A stretch of 64,000 nucleotides of DNA from positions 537,682 to 601,681 of the forward strand of contig VXBA01003436.1 of NCBI GenBank assembly GCA_013399895.1. The letters run 5' to 3'. Of this stretch, positions 51,366 through 64,000 are shown in pieces. The position numbers and the translations under genes are program-made. The notes below the pieces were generated by a model. It was not told the DNA's origin, did no database searches, and worked only from the letters and a program-made list of their open reading frames with translations. The stretch's first letter is position 1; each line of letters opens with the position of its first letter. The stretch is from Serilophus lunatus (Eukaryota > Chordata > Aves > Passeriformes > Eurylaimidae).

Positions 51366-54034
51366 AGAACTGACATTAAAACTCAGTGGCAACTCCGCCA
51401 ACAATTAAAATTTGTTTCTGCAATACATTTACCCATTTATATATGGAATTATTCTATACATTGGGATTTCATGTTTGACTGATTTGTCTTAACATGATGC
51501 AAACTGTTTTCAGGGAGCTTTCTGTTCTGTAAGTTTGGCCTGTTTCCTTAGCCTGCAGGTAAGAATTGTCACTCGATTGTACTAAAGTGACCAGAGTTTT
51601 CTCAATCTCAAATCCTTTACTTTTTGTTAATTTTTACTCCAGTACATCTGTGTCCTATTAAACATTGTGATATCTATTTAAAAAATATTAAACAGCATAA
51701 GAGGGCAAAGTGAATATGTGCAGGAGTCTTACAAAATCATATTTCTCTGATTGCACTGTTCTTGTGTCATCCCTTTCCAGTGCTCTGTGATAGATTTGAA
51801 TTAATTGAGTTCTGTCAGGTAACAATTAACTGCAGCATAAACAAACAAAACACAGTGCATCCCATATTTCATTGCAACTGCACTTAAATGCTTTTATCCT
51901 TCTGTACATGTGGGATTCTGTTGCAATGCAAGTACAAGAATGTATTACTGGTAGTTGCCATCTCTGTGAAATAGCTCATGTAAATTAACACTCTTGCTTA
52001 TTTTTAAATTGTTTATCTACCAGTGTTCGTACTCTTGAAATTGTGATATTAGCAGATATTTATCAAAATTGGAATTTATAACATAGGTGATAAACAAGCA
52101 TGATTTTGCAGAAAAAATGTCATCAATGCTGTTAATCCTATTTTATATCAACCATTGCAGTATTTTCTCTTGGAATGACACCTGGTTTTCAGCCTAGGGT
52201 TACCCAGGTTGTACACTGTTTCCTTTTATAAGACTTTTTTCCTATAAATCATTAGGTTTATTTGAGATTTCTGAAATATTTTGGTTGTTCTAATTCTTAA
52301 AAATATTTTTGATCATAATATATGTAATCTTTAAGTTGTTAGAGTTTTTGTGTATCTTTATTTGCTTAACTATTCTCGTACCTCTCAGTATGGTAGGTTT
52401 TAAATATTAATGACTTCAATACACATAAATATTTTGTTTGTAATTGTGGCTTTTGGTTCCCATCAAGATCATTTCTTTTTCTTGAACAGCTGCAAACTTT
52501 TCTTATTTAGAGGAGCATTGGCTTCTTGATCATCTTAGCAATAGTTTCTAAACAGTTAAAATATCTTACAGGTTCATTCCTCTTTGGTTTGGGTTTGACA
52601 TTTTTTGTGGAAGGGGAAAAAAATTTGTGATCACTTATATCCAAGCTGTCATGGATTTAACTTGGTGCAATTAGTTTTATTTTATCCAAAATTCAACGTT
52701 ACATTATACTTTTAGTATTAGAGTGCATTTTGTTGGTTGTTTATTGGCCCTGGAGAGTGGAGGGAAGAAATACACAACACATAAGCTGGATTGACTTTGA
52801 AAGAGCTGAAAGAGGATGCACCACAGAAAAACCTGCCTCTAGGACTTAAATACCCATCTCACAAATCTAAGTCTTAAGTAGTACAGACTGGGACAGAATT
52901 TTTGCTGCAAGGTTCTTAGTCTAAGCTAGTATGTAGAGACACAGGGATATAAAGGATTCATTGTTCCGTGGTTTTTGGATTTCTACAGAAGAATAGCATT
53001 AATTTTTTAAACTAAGGAAACCTAAGATTGCAGTCAGCAGTTTGTGCATCCATGAAGTAAAAAGGGACTCCTGTGTAAAAGTGTGCAATTATTGTCAGAC
53101 TTATTAATAGACTAAAAGTTTTTTGGGGATAGTGGGAAATTAAGGGTGATTACAGAACTGCTGATCCTTGGAAGCAGATTTTTATTTTGTGCACAGACAG
53201 TACATGCAATTGAGAGAAGGTTGCAATACTCAGTGAGAGGTGGTTTGTAACCATGTGTTAATATTTTACTCCTTCTCTGAGCAGCAGAGGGGGCTCCTGC
53301 TACTTTGCTGCAGCCACTTGCAGATTTGTGTGGTGTTCCTTTGCAAAGGTTTTCCTTGTTCCTGCAGCTAAAAGCCTGTAGCATGTTTTTAAGTATAGGG
53401 AATAAATATAACAGAAACAGAAGGACTCAATATTTTTCATTTGTCAAGAAATCTGCTTCCAGTATAGAAAATGATGTAGGAATACTTTCTTTAAAAGGAT
53501 AAGTAATCTTATTTTCAGATGAGTGATGAGAATGCAATGTGTAGTTCTCTGAGTACACAAGAGAAACATAAAAAGCTTAATACTACAAAAAGATTATCTT
53601 TTCTTCATCTGTATTTTTTGTGGGGATCACATGTAAGGTATGTAGATTCTTCATGTCTTTCATCTCTAGAGTTGTCTAACAGTTAATGCTTTAAAAGGTT
53701 TTAAACTGATTAATAATTTGCCTAAAGCTGTATCAGAAAGACTACGTGTTAAGAATTGTTCTGATTGTAAAAAAGAAAAAGCAGGGGGAATCAAACAAAA
53801 AAGCACTGTCAGTTTAATTTTTGTTTCATGTTCCTTCTTCCTGAGATTCTTCTCTTTAACTGAAACTTCTTTCACATCACTCTCTTTAAAAGCTTAGGAA
53901 CTGGTGAATTTTCTCCTTCCTTGGTTATTCTGAGCGATGGCACCAAAGTACAGTGAGTTAAGTAAATGACTTAGGACAAACAGTAAATGGTCTTTACATT
54001 TATTTACTTGTGTTTAACTTATTCATCAATGACT
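51366..54034 (+). other. FBXW7 intron, no recognised genes
   Basis: AT-rich sequence between two CR1 copies, with no gene or repeat family recognised. The short open frames at about 53112-53502 on both strands have no domain content. Confidence 0.55.
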
Positions 54035-54945
54035 GGCTGAAGGGAGAGAATGCATGCTCAGGAAGTCTGTTGATGGTACAGAACTGGGAGGTGTGGCTGA
54101 TACACCATCAAGCTGTGCTGCCATTCATAAAGACCTGGACAGGCTGGAGAGGTGACTGGAGAGGAATCTAACAAAGTTCAGCAGAGGCAAATGTAGAATC
54201 CTGCACCTGGGGAATAATAACCCCATGCACCTGTACAGGCTGCTGGAAATCAGCTTTGTGGAGAAGGACCTGTAGGTCATGTTGGACAAGAAGCTGTCCA
54301 CGTGCCAGCAAGCTGACCAAGAGGCCCGTGGTATCCTGGGCTGAATTAAGAAGAGCATTGCCAGCAGGTTGTGGGAGATGGTCCTGCCCCTCTACTCAAC
54401 ACTGATGAGGGCACATCTGAAGTGCTATCCTCAGTTCTGGGCTCCTCAGTAGAAGAGATAATACGTGGAGCTCCTGGAGCAAGTCCAGTGGAGGTCTATG
54501 AAGATGAGGAAGGGACAGGAGCATCTCTTCCAAGGAAAGGCTGAGGGAGCTGGTCCTTTTCAGCCTTGAGGAGAGATTATTGAAGAAGAAGGGATCTCAT
54601 CAATGATCTTGTCAAACAAATACCTTAAGGGTGGGTGTCCAGAGACTGAAGCCAGACTCGTTTCAGTGGTGCCGAGCGGCAGGATAAGGGGCAGTGAGCA
54701 CAAACTGGAACACAGAAGTTCCATCCAAATATGAGGAAAAATTGCTTTCCTTTGAGGGTGACAGAGCACTGGAACAGGCTGCCCAGAGAGGTTGGGTAGT
54801 ATTCTTCTATGGAAATGCTTAAAACCCATCTGGATGTGATCCTGTGCAACCTGTTCCAGGTGAACCTGCTTTAGCAGAAAATTGGTCTAGATGATCTCCA
54901 GAGGTCCTTTCCAACCAATGTAATTCATTCTGTGATTTAGAACTG
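54035..54945 (+). mobile_element. CR1 LINE 3' fragment, sense, heavily decayed
   Basis: A 5'-truncated CR1 copy of about 910 bp. It starts at the RT catalytic motif, where the family's ADDTKLG is degraded to VDGTELG near 54070. It continues with AAIHKDLDRLER and KCRILHLGNNNP, then the stretch equivalent to LPLYSTLMRAHL and QFWAPQ. It ends in the 3' tail GGTCCTTTCCAACCAATGTA with the terminal CATTCTGTGATTT. Many in-frame stops (TGA, TAG) show it has been dead for a long time. Confidence 0.95.
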
Positions 54946-57900
54946 CCAGTCAGAATTACTTTTGCATTACCATGGCAGTTCAGTTATTTTCAAGCAAGTG
55001 TTGCTGTTGTAAAATGTATTTTCTTTCTACTTTTCTGATATAGAGCTTTATTTTTATAATGGACAGTAGTAGCATTAGAAATATTCATACTTGGAGATGA
55101 ATATAAGTTAACAGTTTTAACCTTTGATTTATTTCTCATTTATATAGTCCACAGTTTAGTGCTAATGATTCTAAGCATGCAGGATCATTTGGAAAGGTTA
55201 TGCAACTGTCATTAAAACGTAGTTAAATATTGAAGCATTCATGGAAGGAATGCAAATTCCTTGTTTTCTCTGTAGATAGGAAGGTTCTTCCCTGTCTCCA
55301 TTAACTTGCAGCATGCTTTATTACAAATATCAATGCTTTGTTTGAAAAGTACTTCTTAATTACCGTGCTTTTACTTGGCTGTGTTAAGTTACAGTCTTAT
55401 ATACTGCCCAAGGCTTGCATAGGTTTAGCTGAACTTTTGCCTTTTCTAAGTAGAATTGTTCCTATACCTTCACTTGCAGATAAAACTGATGTTAAATAAT
55501 TGCTGCTCTTCTAATTTTCCGTTCTCCTTGCTAATATATATGTGGGCTCTGCTTGTAGTAATGTGGCTATTCCTGATAGAGTTTGTGGGTCGTCTAAGAA
55601 TTGGCTGTCTAGTTCATCTTTCTCATGCAAAGTTCTTGAAATACTTAAGAATTAAATTTGATTGTTATGTTAAAATGTCACAGTCAAATTGCATGAATTT
55701 ATTCTGTAGTAAATTCTAGGGGGTTTTTTCCTTCATGAAGGGTGTCTTACCACTTTTCAGTACGATTTTTACAAATATTACAACAGAATTGAAGAACAGT
55801 GTTAATATATAATTTGTGAAGTAAGTAATTGTGTATAGAGAGTAAAATCAAGAATCTTAGTATCTGGGAAGGAAGATAAGTAGTTTAACAGGAAACATTG
55901 ATTCTGACAGTTTGTGTCGGTTTGGAATAAAAAAATTCTATTTAATAAGTAGATTTTAATTGATTTTCTGTCTTCCCTTCACTGCAGAGAGATGCATTTT
56001 TTTTTTAATGTGGAAAGAGATAGTGCTGGTTTAGTTTCTCATTACAGAGATTGCTTACTAGACTGGTGTCCTAGCTGAGTAAGATACAAGCAATTTTCTA
56101 CTTCTATGCCAATAATTGAGGTCAGTCTTTAAACTCTAGTCAAGAAACTTGCCCCAACTAGCCACACTGGAAAATAAATGTCCAGAGCTGTGTGTTGTGC
56201 CAATTTTCTCTGTAGGGGTATCTGACAATATATAATTGCACCTTCTTTGCAGTGAAGCCTACGTCTTGGGGTGTACACCTTCCATTTCCTGGTGGTTCTT
56301 ACCAGACATGTCCAGTATTGTCTCACATTACATATGTGTAATTCTTTTGTAGCTATGTTGTTGGTTGTTCACAGGTATATTTGCAGCAGTACCCTAAAGC
56401 AGAAAACATGCCAGCCATCTGGGGCAGAGGGGTCCAGGAGCAGGAAAATGCTTGAATTGTCCTTTGGTTGCTTGGCTTACAAATTGCTCCTCAAAAGTAA
56501 ATATTGGGAGGGTACTTGTGTATGTTACTGAAATTGCCATATCAGTTTACTTTAGGTAGAATAAATTAAATTGATGCCTTCAGGATAACTACTTGATGAG
56601 AAGACTATTTGTCTTCTCGTAGCATGCTTTTTGTAGGCTTTGAAATTGGTGTTGGTTAGGCACCCACGTGGTTTTTGCTCTTTATGTTTGTTCTCAAAAT
56701 GAAAATGAGCTCTGTTTTTTTTAAAGAAAAAGAAATAAATAAAACAATTGTGATAATACTATTTCAATTCACTAATTGTATGACAAAAACACTGTGAAGT
56801 AGAAATCATGAAAACGTCCTTCAGAATCATTGTAGTATGCTTGCTCTGTTGGGATATGTAGCTTGTCTAACAAATACATTTGGGAGCTCTGCCCCACTTA
56901 AATATGCCATTTGTTCCTTGTGTTGTTCCTGACTATTTGGCACATGCTGTTGCCTGATGTGATTGTCAGCCCAAATATCTCCAGTCTGCAGTGATACAGC
57001 TGTATTGACTTGAGCATTTATCAGTGGATGCTGTTGCTCTGAGTGTCTGTTTTAAGCTGCTTCTTCTCTTGGAGCTTAACCGAAGTTGGTATTACTAGTT
57101 ATAAAAACTTAATGCAAGTGGTGAATCAAAGTGTGGAGAAAAAACAGAACTTTTACTGGTGACTTAGTTTTGAGTTTTGTTGACACCCCTCCGAATGGCT
57201 GTTGTTAAACATTCTTCTGGCTATGATTTCAAAGTGTATATTAAAAAAAAAAAAGGCTAGTAAATTTCATGCATTTTCTGATGTTTATTCTTTTAAAATT
57301 ATGTGATCTGAAATTAGCTTAGGGGGCAGGAGGAAAACAGAAGGTGACCTGAGGACCAGAACTCCATTTAACAGCTGCTGCAGGACTAACATTTTTTCCT
57401 GATGCGTTTCTCACTCACTGTAATCTGCAAAATAGCAGTATGTCCTTTATTTCTGTAGGAGACTTCTTGTTATCTGCAGAACATGTTGCTATTCAGCAAA
57501 TTGTGTACATACATGTACATACCTTTACAAAATCTTGAGTATAAGGAGAAAAACTAGACAATAGGAATTTTTTGTGCTGGTTTAATAATTTCTGAACAGG
57601 CAGAATGCTTAAAACCAGAATTTCCAAGCTGTCTCAATAAATGTTTGAACAGACAGCATCTAATATCCATTGACAAAGGATGATTTTTGATACATGAACT
57701 GTTCTTTGCTAGTATATGATATCTGTGTGTGAAGTTGTGCTTATATAGTAATGGTATAACATGCATTTTATAGTACACTTATTGATCAGCCATTATGATT
57801 TGTTTAGGTTACATGTGAATGTTTTACAGTTTTGTGTATTGGTGACATTTCTATTAGAAAAATTCCTGTAAAACCTAGAATTGATGTTTCTAGAAATGAT

Positions 57901-58272
57901 TTGTTTTGTCACAAGCACCTTCTCCCTTTTCAATAATGTGGTTAATGAAGATGCTGTCTAAAGTCTATGTAGAATTTGTGAGAGTTCTTGGACTCTCCTG
58001 GCTAAACAAGTTCAGGAATTCACTGTAAAATGTGCTTTAGTTTTAAAAAATTTTGTGTTCATTGATTCTCTGTGGTACAACTTTTGATGTAATGTTATAT
58101 ATAGTTAATTGGTATTGAGATTTTAAAGGTTTAAGTCATGAGTTCTTGTACATAGATAGGTGTCTCAATAATAATTACTGAAATACAAGAGAAAAGCATT
58201 GCTGTTGGTCATCTCTTCTGTCTCATTTCTCCATTCTCCTCCTCTTGCTAATTCTAAATTTTATTTCCGTAG
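54946..58272 (+). other. FBXW7 intron, no recognised genes
   Basis: AT-rich non-coding DNA with short A runs (for example A12 near 57242). No gene, identifiable repeat or simple-sequence array beyond homopolymers is seen. Confidence 0.55.
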
Positions 58273-58362
58273 CTTGTAACAACAGGAATTGGGAAGAGGG
58301 GAAAAAAATCTCAGAAGGACACGAATACTAAGGAAGTGCAGAGATTTCTATCCCAAGTCAAG
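58273..58362 (+). other. Candidate 90-bp in-frame cassette exon
   Basis: An unusually long pyrimidine tract (about 58210-58270, including TTCTCCATTCTCCTCCTCTT) ends at TTTATTTCCGTAG, with AG at 58271-58272. The following 90 bp are open in phase 0 as 30 basic, polar codons (LVTTGIGKRGKKSQKDTNTK then EVQRFLSQVK). They end at AAG|GTGGTT, a weak donor. The alpha exon ends in phase 0 and the next shared FBXW7 exon is expected to start in phase 0, so inclusion would keep the frame. I know of no FBXW7 isoform with this insert. It may be a pseudo-exon, since introns contain many such matches. Confidence 0.2.
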
Positions 58363-59512
58363 GTGGTTTCTTCATAAAACTTCTTTTGATTTTTGTGATT
58401 ACAAGCCCATGTTTTCCACTGACTTTATTACTTGACCATATATTGCATAATATGAAAGGAGCAAATTGTGAATTTTAGTAATATTCAGTGTCATTCAGTC
58501 TTGGAAGACAGTGGCTATGCTTTTCAGCTGTGTCATGACTTATTACTCAGTTAATGGTTATAAAATTTTAACACATTTGTTCAGTCCCTAGTGCCTCTGG
58601 TGAAGCGGAAAATGTACTTATTGCCACCACAGATTGCCAGCAGGGATAAATTCCACCTTACTCATCTTCAAAAGTCGTTATGGCTTTCAAGTTAAGTATG
58701 AGCAACATTTCCTGTAAGTGCAAATCACATTCTTATCCAGTCAATGTTTAGAAGAGGGCAGAGGACCCTTTGTTCTTGCTTAAAATATGGAATGTCCCTT
58801 AAGGATGGCAACTACCATTATTATTATTGACCCAAATATATTGGGTACTAAAAAAATTTAAAAGACAACAAGTAATGAACACTCTTTTTGCCAATGTCAT
58901 AATTCCTTCAGTTGTGATCCCTTGATCAGATTTTCTGAAACGCATAAAAAATGGACTTAAATAAAATGGATATATAAAAATGAAATTAAGAAACTGGAAG
59001 TGACACAGCCAAATGGAAGATACCAGACATAAAATCATTCAAGATAAATCACTTTTTCTTGCTAAATGTAATAATGTTGTCCCTTGCCTTTAATCTGGTC
59101 TTCATCCAAAGCAAGGACACTTTCAGTTGGTACCGAGAATCACTCAACCTTCTGCACAATTTTTGCCTTTGCTCTAAACCACTAGTACTCTGTGCTCTAG
59201 AGCAAGTATGTTGCACTCTGTATTTACAGGTATGTGTGTGTATCTGTTTTACAGGGCAGGGTGTTTATAGACTTAGTCTCTTCCTACACTATGACAATCA
59301 AAATTTGGTGGTGCTGCACTGCATTTCCTTGTTGGCAGGGTTTGAACTTGGAGTATCAGACTGCCGTTAAACTCAAAGCTGGCTTTGGTTGACCATATAC
59401 AAAATGTAAATTCTATTAAATACTTACAAGCATAATGATATTTGAACAAATACGACAAAGCCACTGTTTGTTAAATAAAAATTGAGGCAAGGCTGGCCCT
59501 GCCTCTAAAAAA

Positions 59513-59540
59513 CCCAACATCCCCCCTTCCCCCCACCCCC
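59513..59540 (-). other. G-quadruplex motif on the minus strand
   Basis: The plus strand is CCC, CCCCCC, CCCCCC and CCCCC with spacers of 5, 2 and 1 bases. On the minus strand this is four G runs of three to six with loops of 1, 2 and 5 bases, satisfying the standard intramolecular quadruplex pattern. No gene is next to it. In FBXW7 pre-mRNA the C-rich side would be transcribed. Confidence 0.7.
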
Positions 59541-60548
59541 AACTCCAAAAAGCGGTGAAGAAAGGGAGAGACAAATAAAAGATCAAGGTGGCGACCATAC
59601 CAGTCAAGAGTGCCAGCCCCTCCACATACAACCTGCTTTTTTTCTGTGGTCTAGGCATTCTTTACTTCACATATCTTGAGCTTTATAAATAGCCTCACAC
59701 CCCTTTGCAGTATGCTGTTACCAGCTGAAAAGGATTATATAGCTTAATTTGGTACTATCAGATGAATACCATTGTAACAATCAGTTGTTGCATTTCTTCG
59801 TATTTATGTGTATTTTGCAGTGCTAGTAAGAAAAATAGTTTTGTATCAAAATAGACTTTGATATCTGTATTGTTTCAAACATACAAAATGTAATACTTCA
59901 CACTGTTCAACCTTTTGTTTTGGCAGTAGACAATATAGGTAATTCAAAGAATGTTACTGTGTTGTCATGATTTTTTTTTCATGCTGAATAAGTGGACAGA
60001 ATTTCACTACAGAAGAAAAAAAAATAGGGGTGTTAGATTGCAAAAATATTTTTAATGCCTTTCTGATATTTTAGGAATTTTTCCTGTTTTTGTTTAATAT
60101 GTAGAAAGAAAAGTCTAAGTCCAAACCTCATTTTTGGCAATGCGTTTTGCACATTATTCAGAAACTGATAAGCATGTTTTAAATATTTTGGTACTGGCAT
60201 GTGTATTTTCATATGTGTATATATATAAGTATGAGAATTTCTCCTTTAAAGCCTCCCATTTTACATGAGAGATACAGTAATAAGAAAGGCTGAATTTTAC
60301 AGTATGGAAAACTAATTTTTTTGTTTCCTATCTTCATTTTTCATAAAAGCAGCCTCCTTACTAAAAACACACCTGCTTCCTTTTCCCTCAGCTTATCCTC
60401 AACTGGGAATTTGACTTGCATTTTAATCTGGTGTTAAATATTGCATGACTTCTCTACCTGTTGTTGTAGTTCTTAATTCTTGTCTCAGCTTTATTTAAAG
60501 GTGCAACAACAGCATAAATAAGTGGTCAGCAAATAAATTCCTGCAGAG

Positions 60549-60674
60549 CAGCTGTAGCAATTCTTTTTAACAGCTGTTGCAACTCTAACTAGACCAAAGA
60601 GTTAAACTTGCTTATCCATTGGTCATGTTATAGCCAATGAGGACTGGGCAGACATTTCTGGAATAGTTATAAAA
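60549..60674 (+). promoter_or_regulatory. Promoter-like cluster: two E-boxes, two CCAAT motifs, TATA
   Basis: Two CAGCTG E-boxes (60549-60554 and 60571-60576, the second inside the palindrome AACAGCTGTT) are followed by ATTGG (60618-60622), CCAAT (60634-60638) and TATAAAA (60668-60674). The order and spacing resemble a TATA-type RNA polymerase II promoter. In 64 kb of AT-rich DNA such a grouping may arise by chance, and no exon is visible downstream. Confidence 0.2.
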
Positions 60675-63600
60675 TGCAAGAAGATGCAGCTGGATTTCTG
60701 TTGCATACCTGGAATATTTTCTTATATGTTTATTGAAGAAATGAGGACATATGCTTTAAAAATAATTTTAAAAAATGGCAATGACAATAAGATCACATAA
60801 TACAGTAAATAAAGTAATAAAGTTAAGGGACTTGTGGAGTAAAGCCAAATAATAGAGGCCTTTGGTTTCAAATGATTGTGTACACTTATAGGAATGTCTA
60901 AATATGGTAGGAATTATTTTTAGATGCTTATGGTTAAGTATTTTTTTAATGATATGATAGCGTCATTAATACTGATGTTATATAGTCCTGTCAATATGCA
61001 GTTTACTAGACAGTCTTTGATGCTTTCATAAACACTTCATTTGACCTTACAAAAAGTTATCTTGTGCAAATGATCCCTTGTAAACAGTCAAGTGTTCTGT
61101 TGCACCAGTGCCATTGTGTCTGAGGGCAGATCCCATGCCTGTAGCTGCATGTACCTGAATGTTCCCTTCCCTTTCTTTTGAGATGAAATTCTGTACTTGT
61201 TGAGATGCCTGAGAAGCTTTTGTCATTGACACCTCTTTGGGACCAGTATTGGACAAAGGGAGGTGATCTAAAAGCTCATTGTTGCCCAAAGATGGTGGTC
61301 TTGACTATTCTCTATTTCCAAACACACTGTTTGTCTCATCATACATCTGGCTGCTTTGTGAGCTAATCTAGTGGAAAAATAACTTAGCAACAATGAAAGT
61401 TGAGGATTTTTAGGTATCCTACTTACTGGGGTTATTTCAGAGCTCACAAGTCTGACAAATTTTACAAGCAGTTTAGGGAAGAGTTTGGAAAAAAATGGCC
61501 AGAGCAAGGAGTAGGGAGGTGCTAATCTTCTCCTTTTTTGCTACTAGAGACTCCAGCGGACCTTTTTGCTTCCTTTTAGCTGCAAAGAAGATCACTGTGG
61601 GATTGAACAGACCCAGTGGAGGTTTGGTTTGGTTTTTTTTACTGATTGACATTCAAACTCACTTGCATTGGTGGTTACAATTAGAAACTGAAAGTAGTGA
61701 ACCCTTGCTATTGGTTAGTCTGACCTATGGCTGGGGTCCCCAGCAGGCAAGGCTGGTGTACATAAGTGCCATACACAAGAATTAAAATGCAGTACATCAA
61801 GTTTGAGTCTCATTTTATTTCTCTATGCACTCACACTTAAATGTCAGGATGCTTAAACAGATATGAGCGTGCACATAAGCATGAAAATGTCTAGTTAGTA
61901 GGTATGTTTCTGATGATTTCCCCTGATATGCTTGATATTTCATATCTACCCTGGCCTGTACGAATGGACTTCCGGGGGTGCTACCTTGTAAAGTGTTTTG
62001 CTGACAGCAGCTTTACCATCACCCCTATCTAAAGTTTTCGGACATGTATAATTTCTTTTCAATAAAGGAGTGTCATATAAATTGTACCATCTTCTACCAG
62101 CAGTTACAAAAGCCATAGTTCCTTCTTGTTCTCTGATGGCAAAAATTGTAAGGTAACTCTATTGTATTAGATAGAAACCTTCTCTGTCACAGTAGTTTTT
62201 AACGGCCATGCCTTGATATGATTTCAGAGCCAGAATTATAACAAGGAATTATCATTTGAGTGAATCCAAGTTAAGAAAATCTGGTTTCTTCTTCACTGTG
62301 TTCTTAAGCTTTGTTGCCAAGGAAAATAAAGCTTCTGCAGTTGAGACATTTGCCTGTCATTATCTGTCATCCTTACACGTCTTGACTAATTTTCACCCAG
62401 TTTGGCAAAAAGAGAGATTAGATAAGATTTCAAGATAACTAGAGGGTAGGTAAGAAGGAAAGAGGAAGGGAAAGACATATTAATATATCTATTGAGGAGT
62501 CTGTCTTCAAAGTGATGGTCACCTGGTTAGACTTCATTGAATCCTTGTGGAATTAGGTTTTGCGATGATCCTGTTAACAGATTCAGTTGACATTTGTTTC
62601 TTTCTTTACACCATAGAAGCCATAGAAGCATTTATTAGTCAATACTCATAGTAAGGCATAATCCTGAAATGAAGCTTTGCTATGGCTACACTGTTCAAAG
62701 TGACCCTTGCAAGTAGGTCCCTTGATATTTTGGAACCATAAGGCCTTGGAGAAGCTGTAGTGGAATTCAAGAACAATTTGAGCTTGCGTAGTAATCTAAA
62801 CTGGAGCCAGGCTTCATTTTTTCTGTTGCTTGTCTACGCTTCTGTTGCAGATCTACACTTGAGGGTTTTTTCATGAACTGTAGAGAAAGCCATCACTTTG
62901 CATGTTTTACTATTCTATTCAAATGCACATTTTTTTTAGGAAATTTTGATCTCATAAGATCAAAATTATCATCCTCATTGATTCCCTCCCTTGAGGAGGT
63001 CTGGGTCATTAGATTTTCTTGCACATGCAGATTATTGTATAGGTTAAACTTGGATGCAACAGAGACTCTTTAGAGCAATAGGTTTGATTTGCTTTTATCT
63101 GTCTAACGCCACTAATGCAGTTACAGTTACTTTTGTACAGCAGTGCTTTTTATCTATAGAGCTTATTTATTTGCCTGTACAAAGCAGACTAATGTGCAAT
63201 GTGTCATTTGAAAACTAACTACTTGTATATTGGTATTAGAAATCCCTCCCATAAATAGACTTGGGATCACATTTGCTAGATGAGTAGCTACTAGTGTAGT
63301 ATAGGCTGCCTTGCTTTGCTGACAAAGCGGTTCTCTGTCTTTCTGGGCAGGGGCAGGGACCAGAATGAATATCAAGGGAATAATATAAGACTTGTGTATA
63401 ATGTAAATTATAGTGCTTTCTGTATGTTACAGCTATGCAGAGCTTACTACAGATGTTATTTAGGAAGTATATTATCAAATATATTCAAAGGATTATTATG
63501 TTACTCTGATTGATTTGAGGTGGTGACTTCTGAAATATTGCAGTGTTCTGCTTTGTCCATTTGAGGGCAGCTGTTCACCAATGTTAAGAACTGTGGAGAA

Positions 63601-64000
63601 TCTGTCTGGGGTTCTGCTGTCTGCATTTTAATTTTTCTATGCTTACAAATGCTTCATTTAGGTCTGTCTAGGTCTTGTATTCTTCCATCACTATTAAAAA
63701 TGTCATGATTTTGTTTATATTTTCCCAGAATATTAATATGCAAAACAAATGTAAGCACTAGGATAAAATTGTATAGAGTGTGTGTAAGCTGGTTTTCAGT
63801 GTTGGCTGAATTTCTTAGATCCATGTCTTAAAATTATAGCCTTCTTGATTTAAGTATACTTTTTGTAACATTTGCTTCCTGGTAAACAGTTCCTAAAAAC
63901 TCTGCTTTGAAATACTCTCGGCTGTAAGGTATGTAGATTCTGCTGCTTACTACATGCTTTCATTTTACAAAGACCTCTTCACTGGACTGGCCAAAAAGAA

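Larger units (their letters stand above)
58363..64000 (+). other. FBXW7 intron to the window end, no recognised genes
   Basis: AT-rich sequence. I looked for the beta- and gamma-specific first exons and for the shared exon that begins at the KRKLD motif, and recognised none. A C-rich run (59513-59540) and a promoter-like cluster (60549-60674) are listed separately. Confidence 0.5.

Noticed and set aside
48182..64000. Beta- and gamma-specific first exons or the shared second exon of FBXW7
   Set aside because: Translations of the plus strand after 48182 show no stretch that I recognise from those exons. They probably lie beyond the window.
1..64000. tRNA, rRNA, snRNA genes, CRISPR arrays, bacterial operons
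   Set aside because: No intact cloverleaf-type sequence, no regularly spaced repeats and no prokaryotic gene organisation were seen. The sequence is plainly vertebrate nuclear DNA.

Overview
This is a 64 kb piece of vertebrate nuclear DNA, AT-rich and almost entirely non-coding. It most likely comes from a bird, or at least a sauropsid. The reasons are four separate CR1 LINE copies, one of them covering about 2.5 kb of the CR1 coding region, the absence of any mammalian Alu- or L1-type repeat that I can see, and a single conserved coding exon that differs from the mammalian version in its low-complexity parts. I cannot name the species or order.

The one secure gene feature is a plus-strand exon at 47624-48181. 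It carries the alpha-isoform-specific first coding segment of FBXW7, the substrate receptor of an SCF ubiquitin ligase. It encodes 163 codons from the ATG at 47693, ends in phase 0 at a good donor, and is preceded by 69 nt of 5' leader and a strong acceptor. The shared exons for the F-box and WD40 domains, and the beta and gamma first exons, are not recognisable here and presumably lie to the right of the window. I see no CpG island, so the alpha promoter probably lies to the left of it. On this reading most of the window is FBXW7 intron sequence.

Layout. 1-180: nothing recognised. About 183-2645: decayed antisense CR1 (end of ORF1, endonuclease and part of the reverse transcriptase). 2646-13540: AT-rich non-coding DNA with a T21 tract and a 23-N assembly gap. 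13541-13618: GA-rich low-complexity repeat. 13900-15156: two exon-like segments. The second (15099-15156) has good splice sites and joins the FBXW7 exon in an open frame. 15157-47623: a candidate 32.5 kb intron containing a tRNA-SINE-like patch (22.5 kb), a 21-bp tandem duplication (25.5 kb), a probable solo LTR (29462-30137) and an antisense CR1 3' end (36.1-36.7 kb). 47624-48181: the FBXW7 alpha exon. 48182-64000: downstream intron with two sense CR1 3' ends (51.1 and 54.0-54.9 kb), a 90-bp phase-0 exon-like segment (58273-58362), a minus-strand G-quadruplex motif (59.5 kb) and a TATA/CCAAT/E-box cluster (60.55-60.67 kb).

I found no convincing undescribed biological system. The most useful leads concern the 5' structure of FBXW7 alpha: a possible upstream exon, an open frame running upstream of the annotated-type ATG, and a start-stop uORF at the edge of the coding exon. 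All of these are inferences that transcript data could settle quickly.
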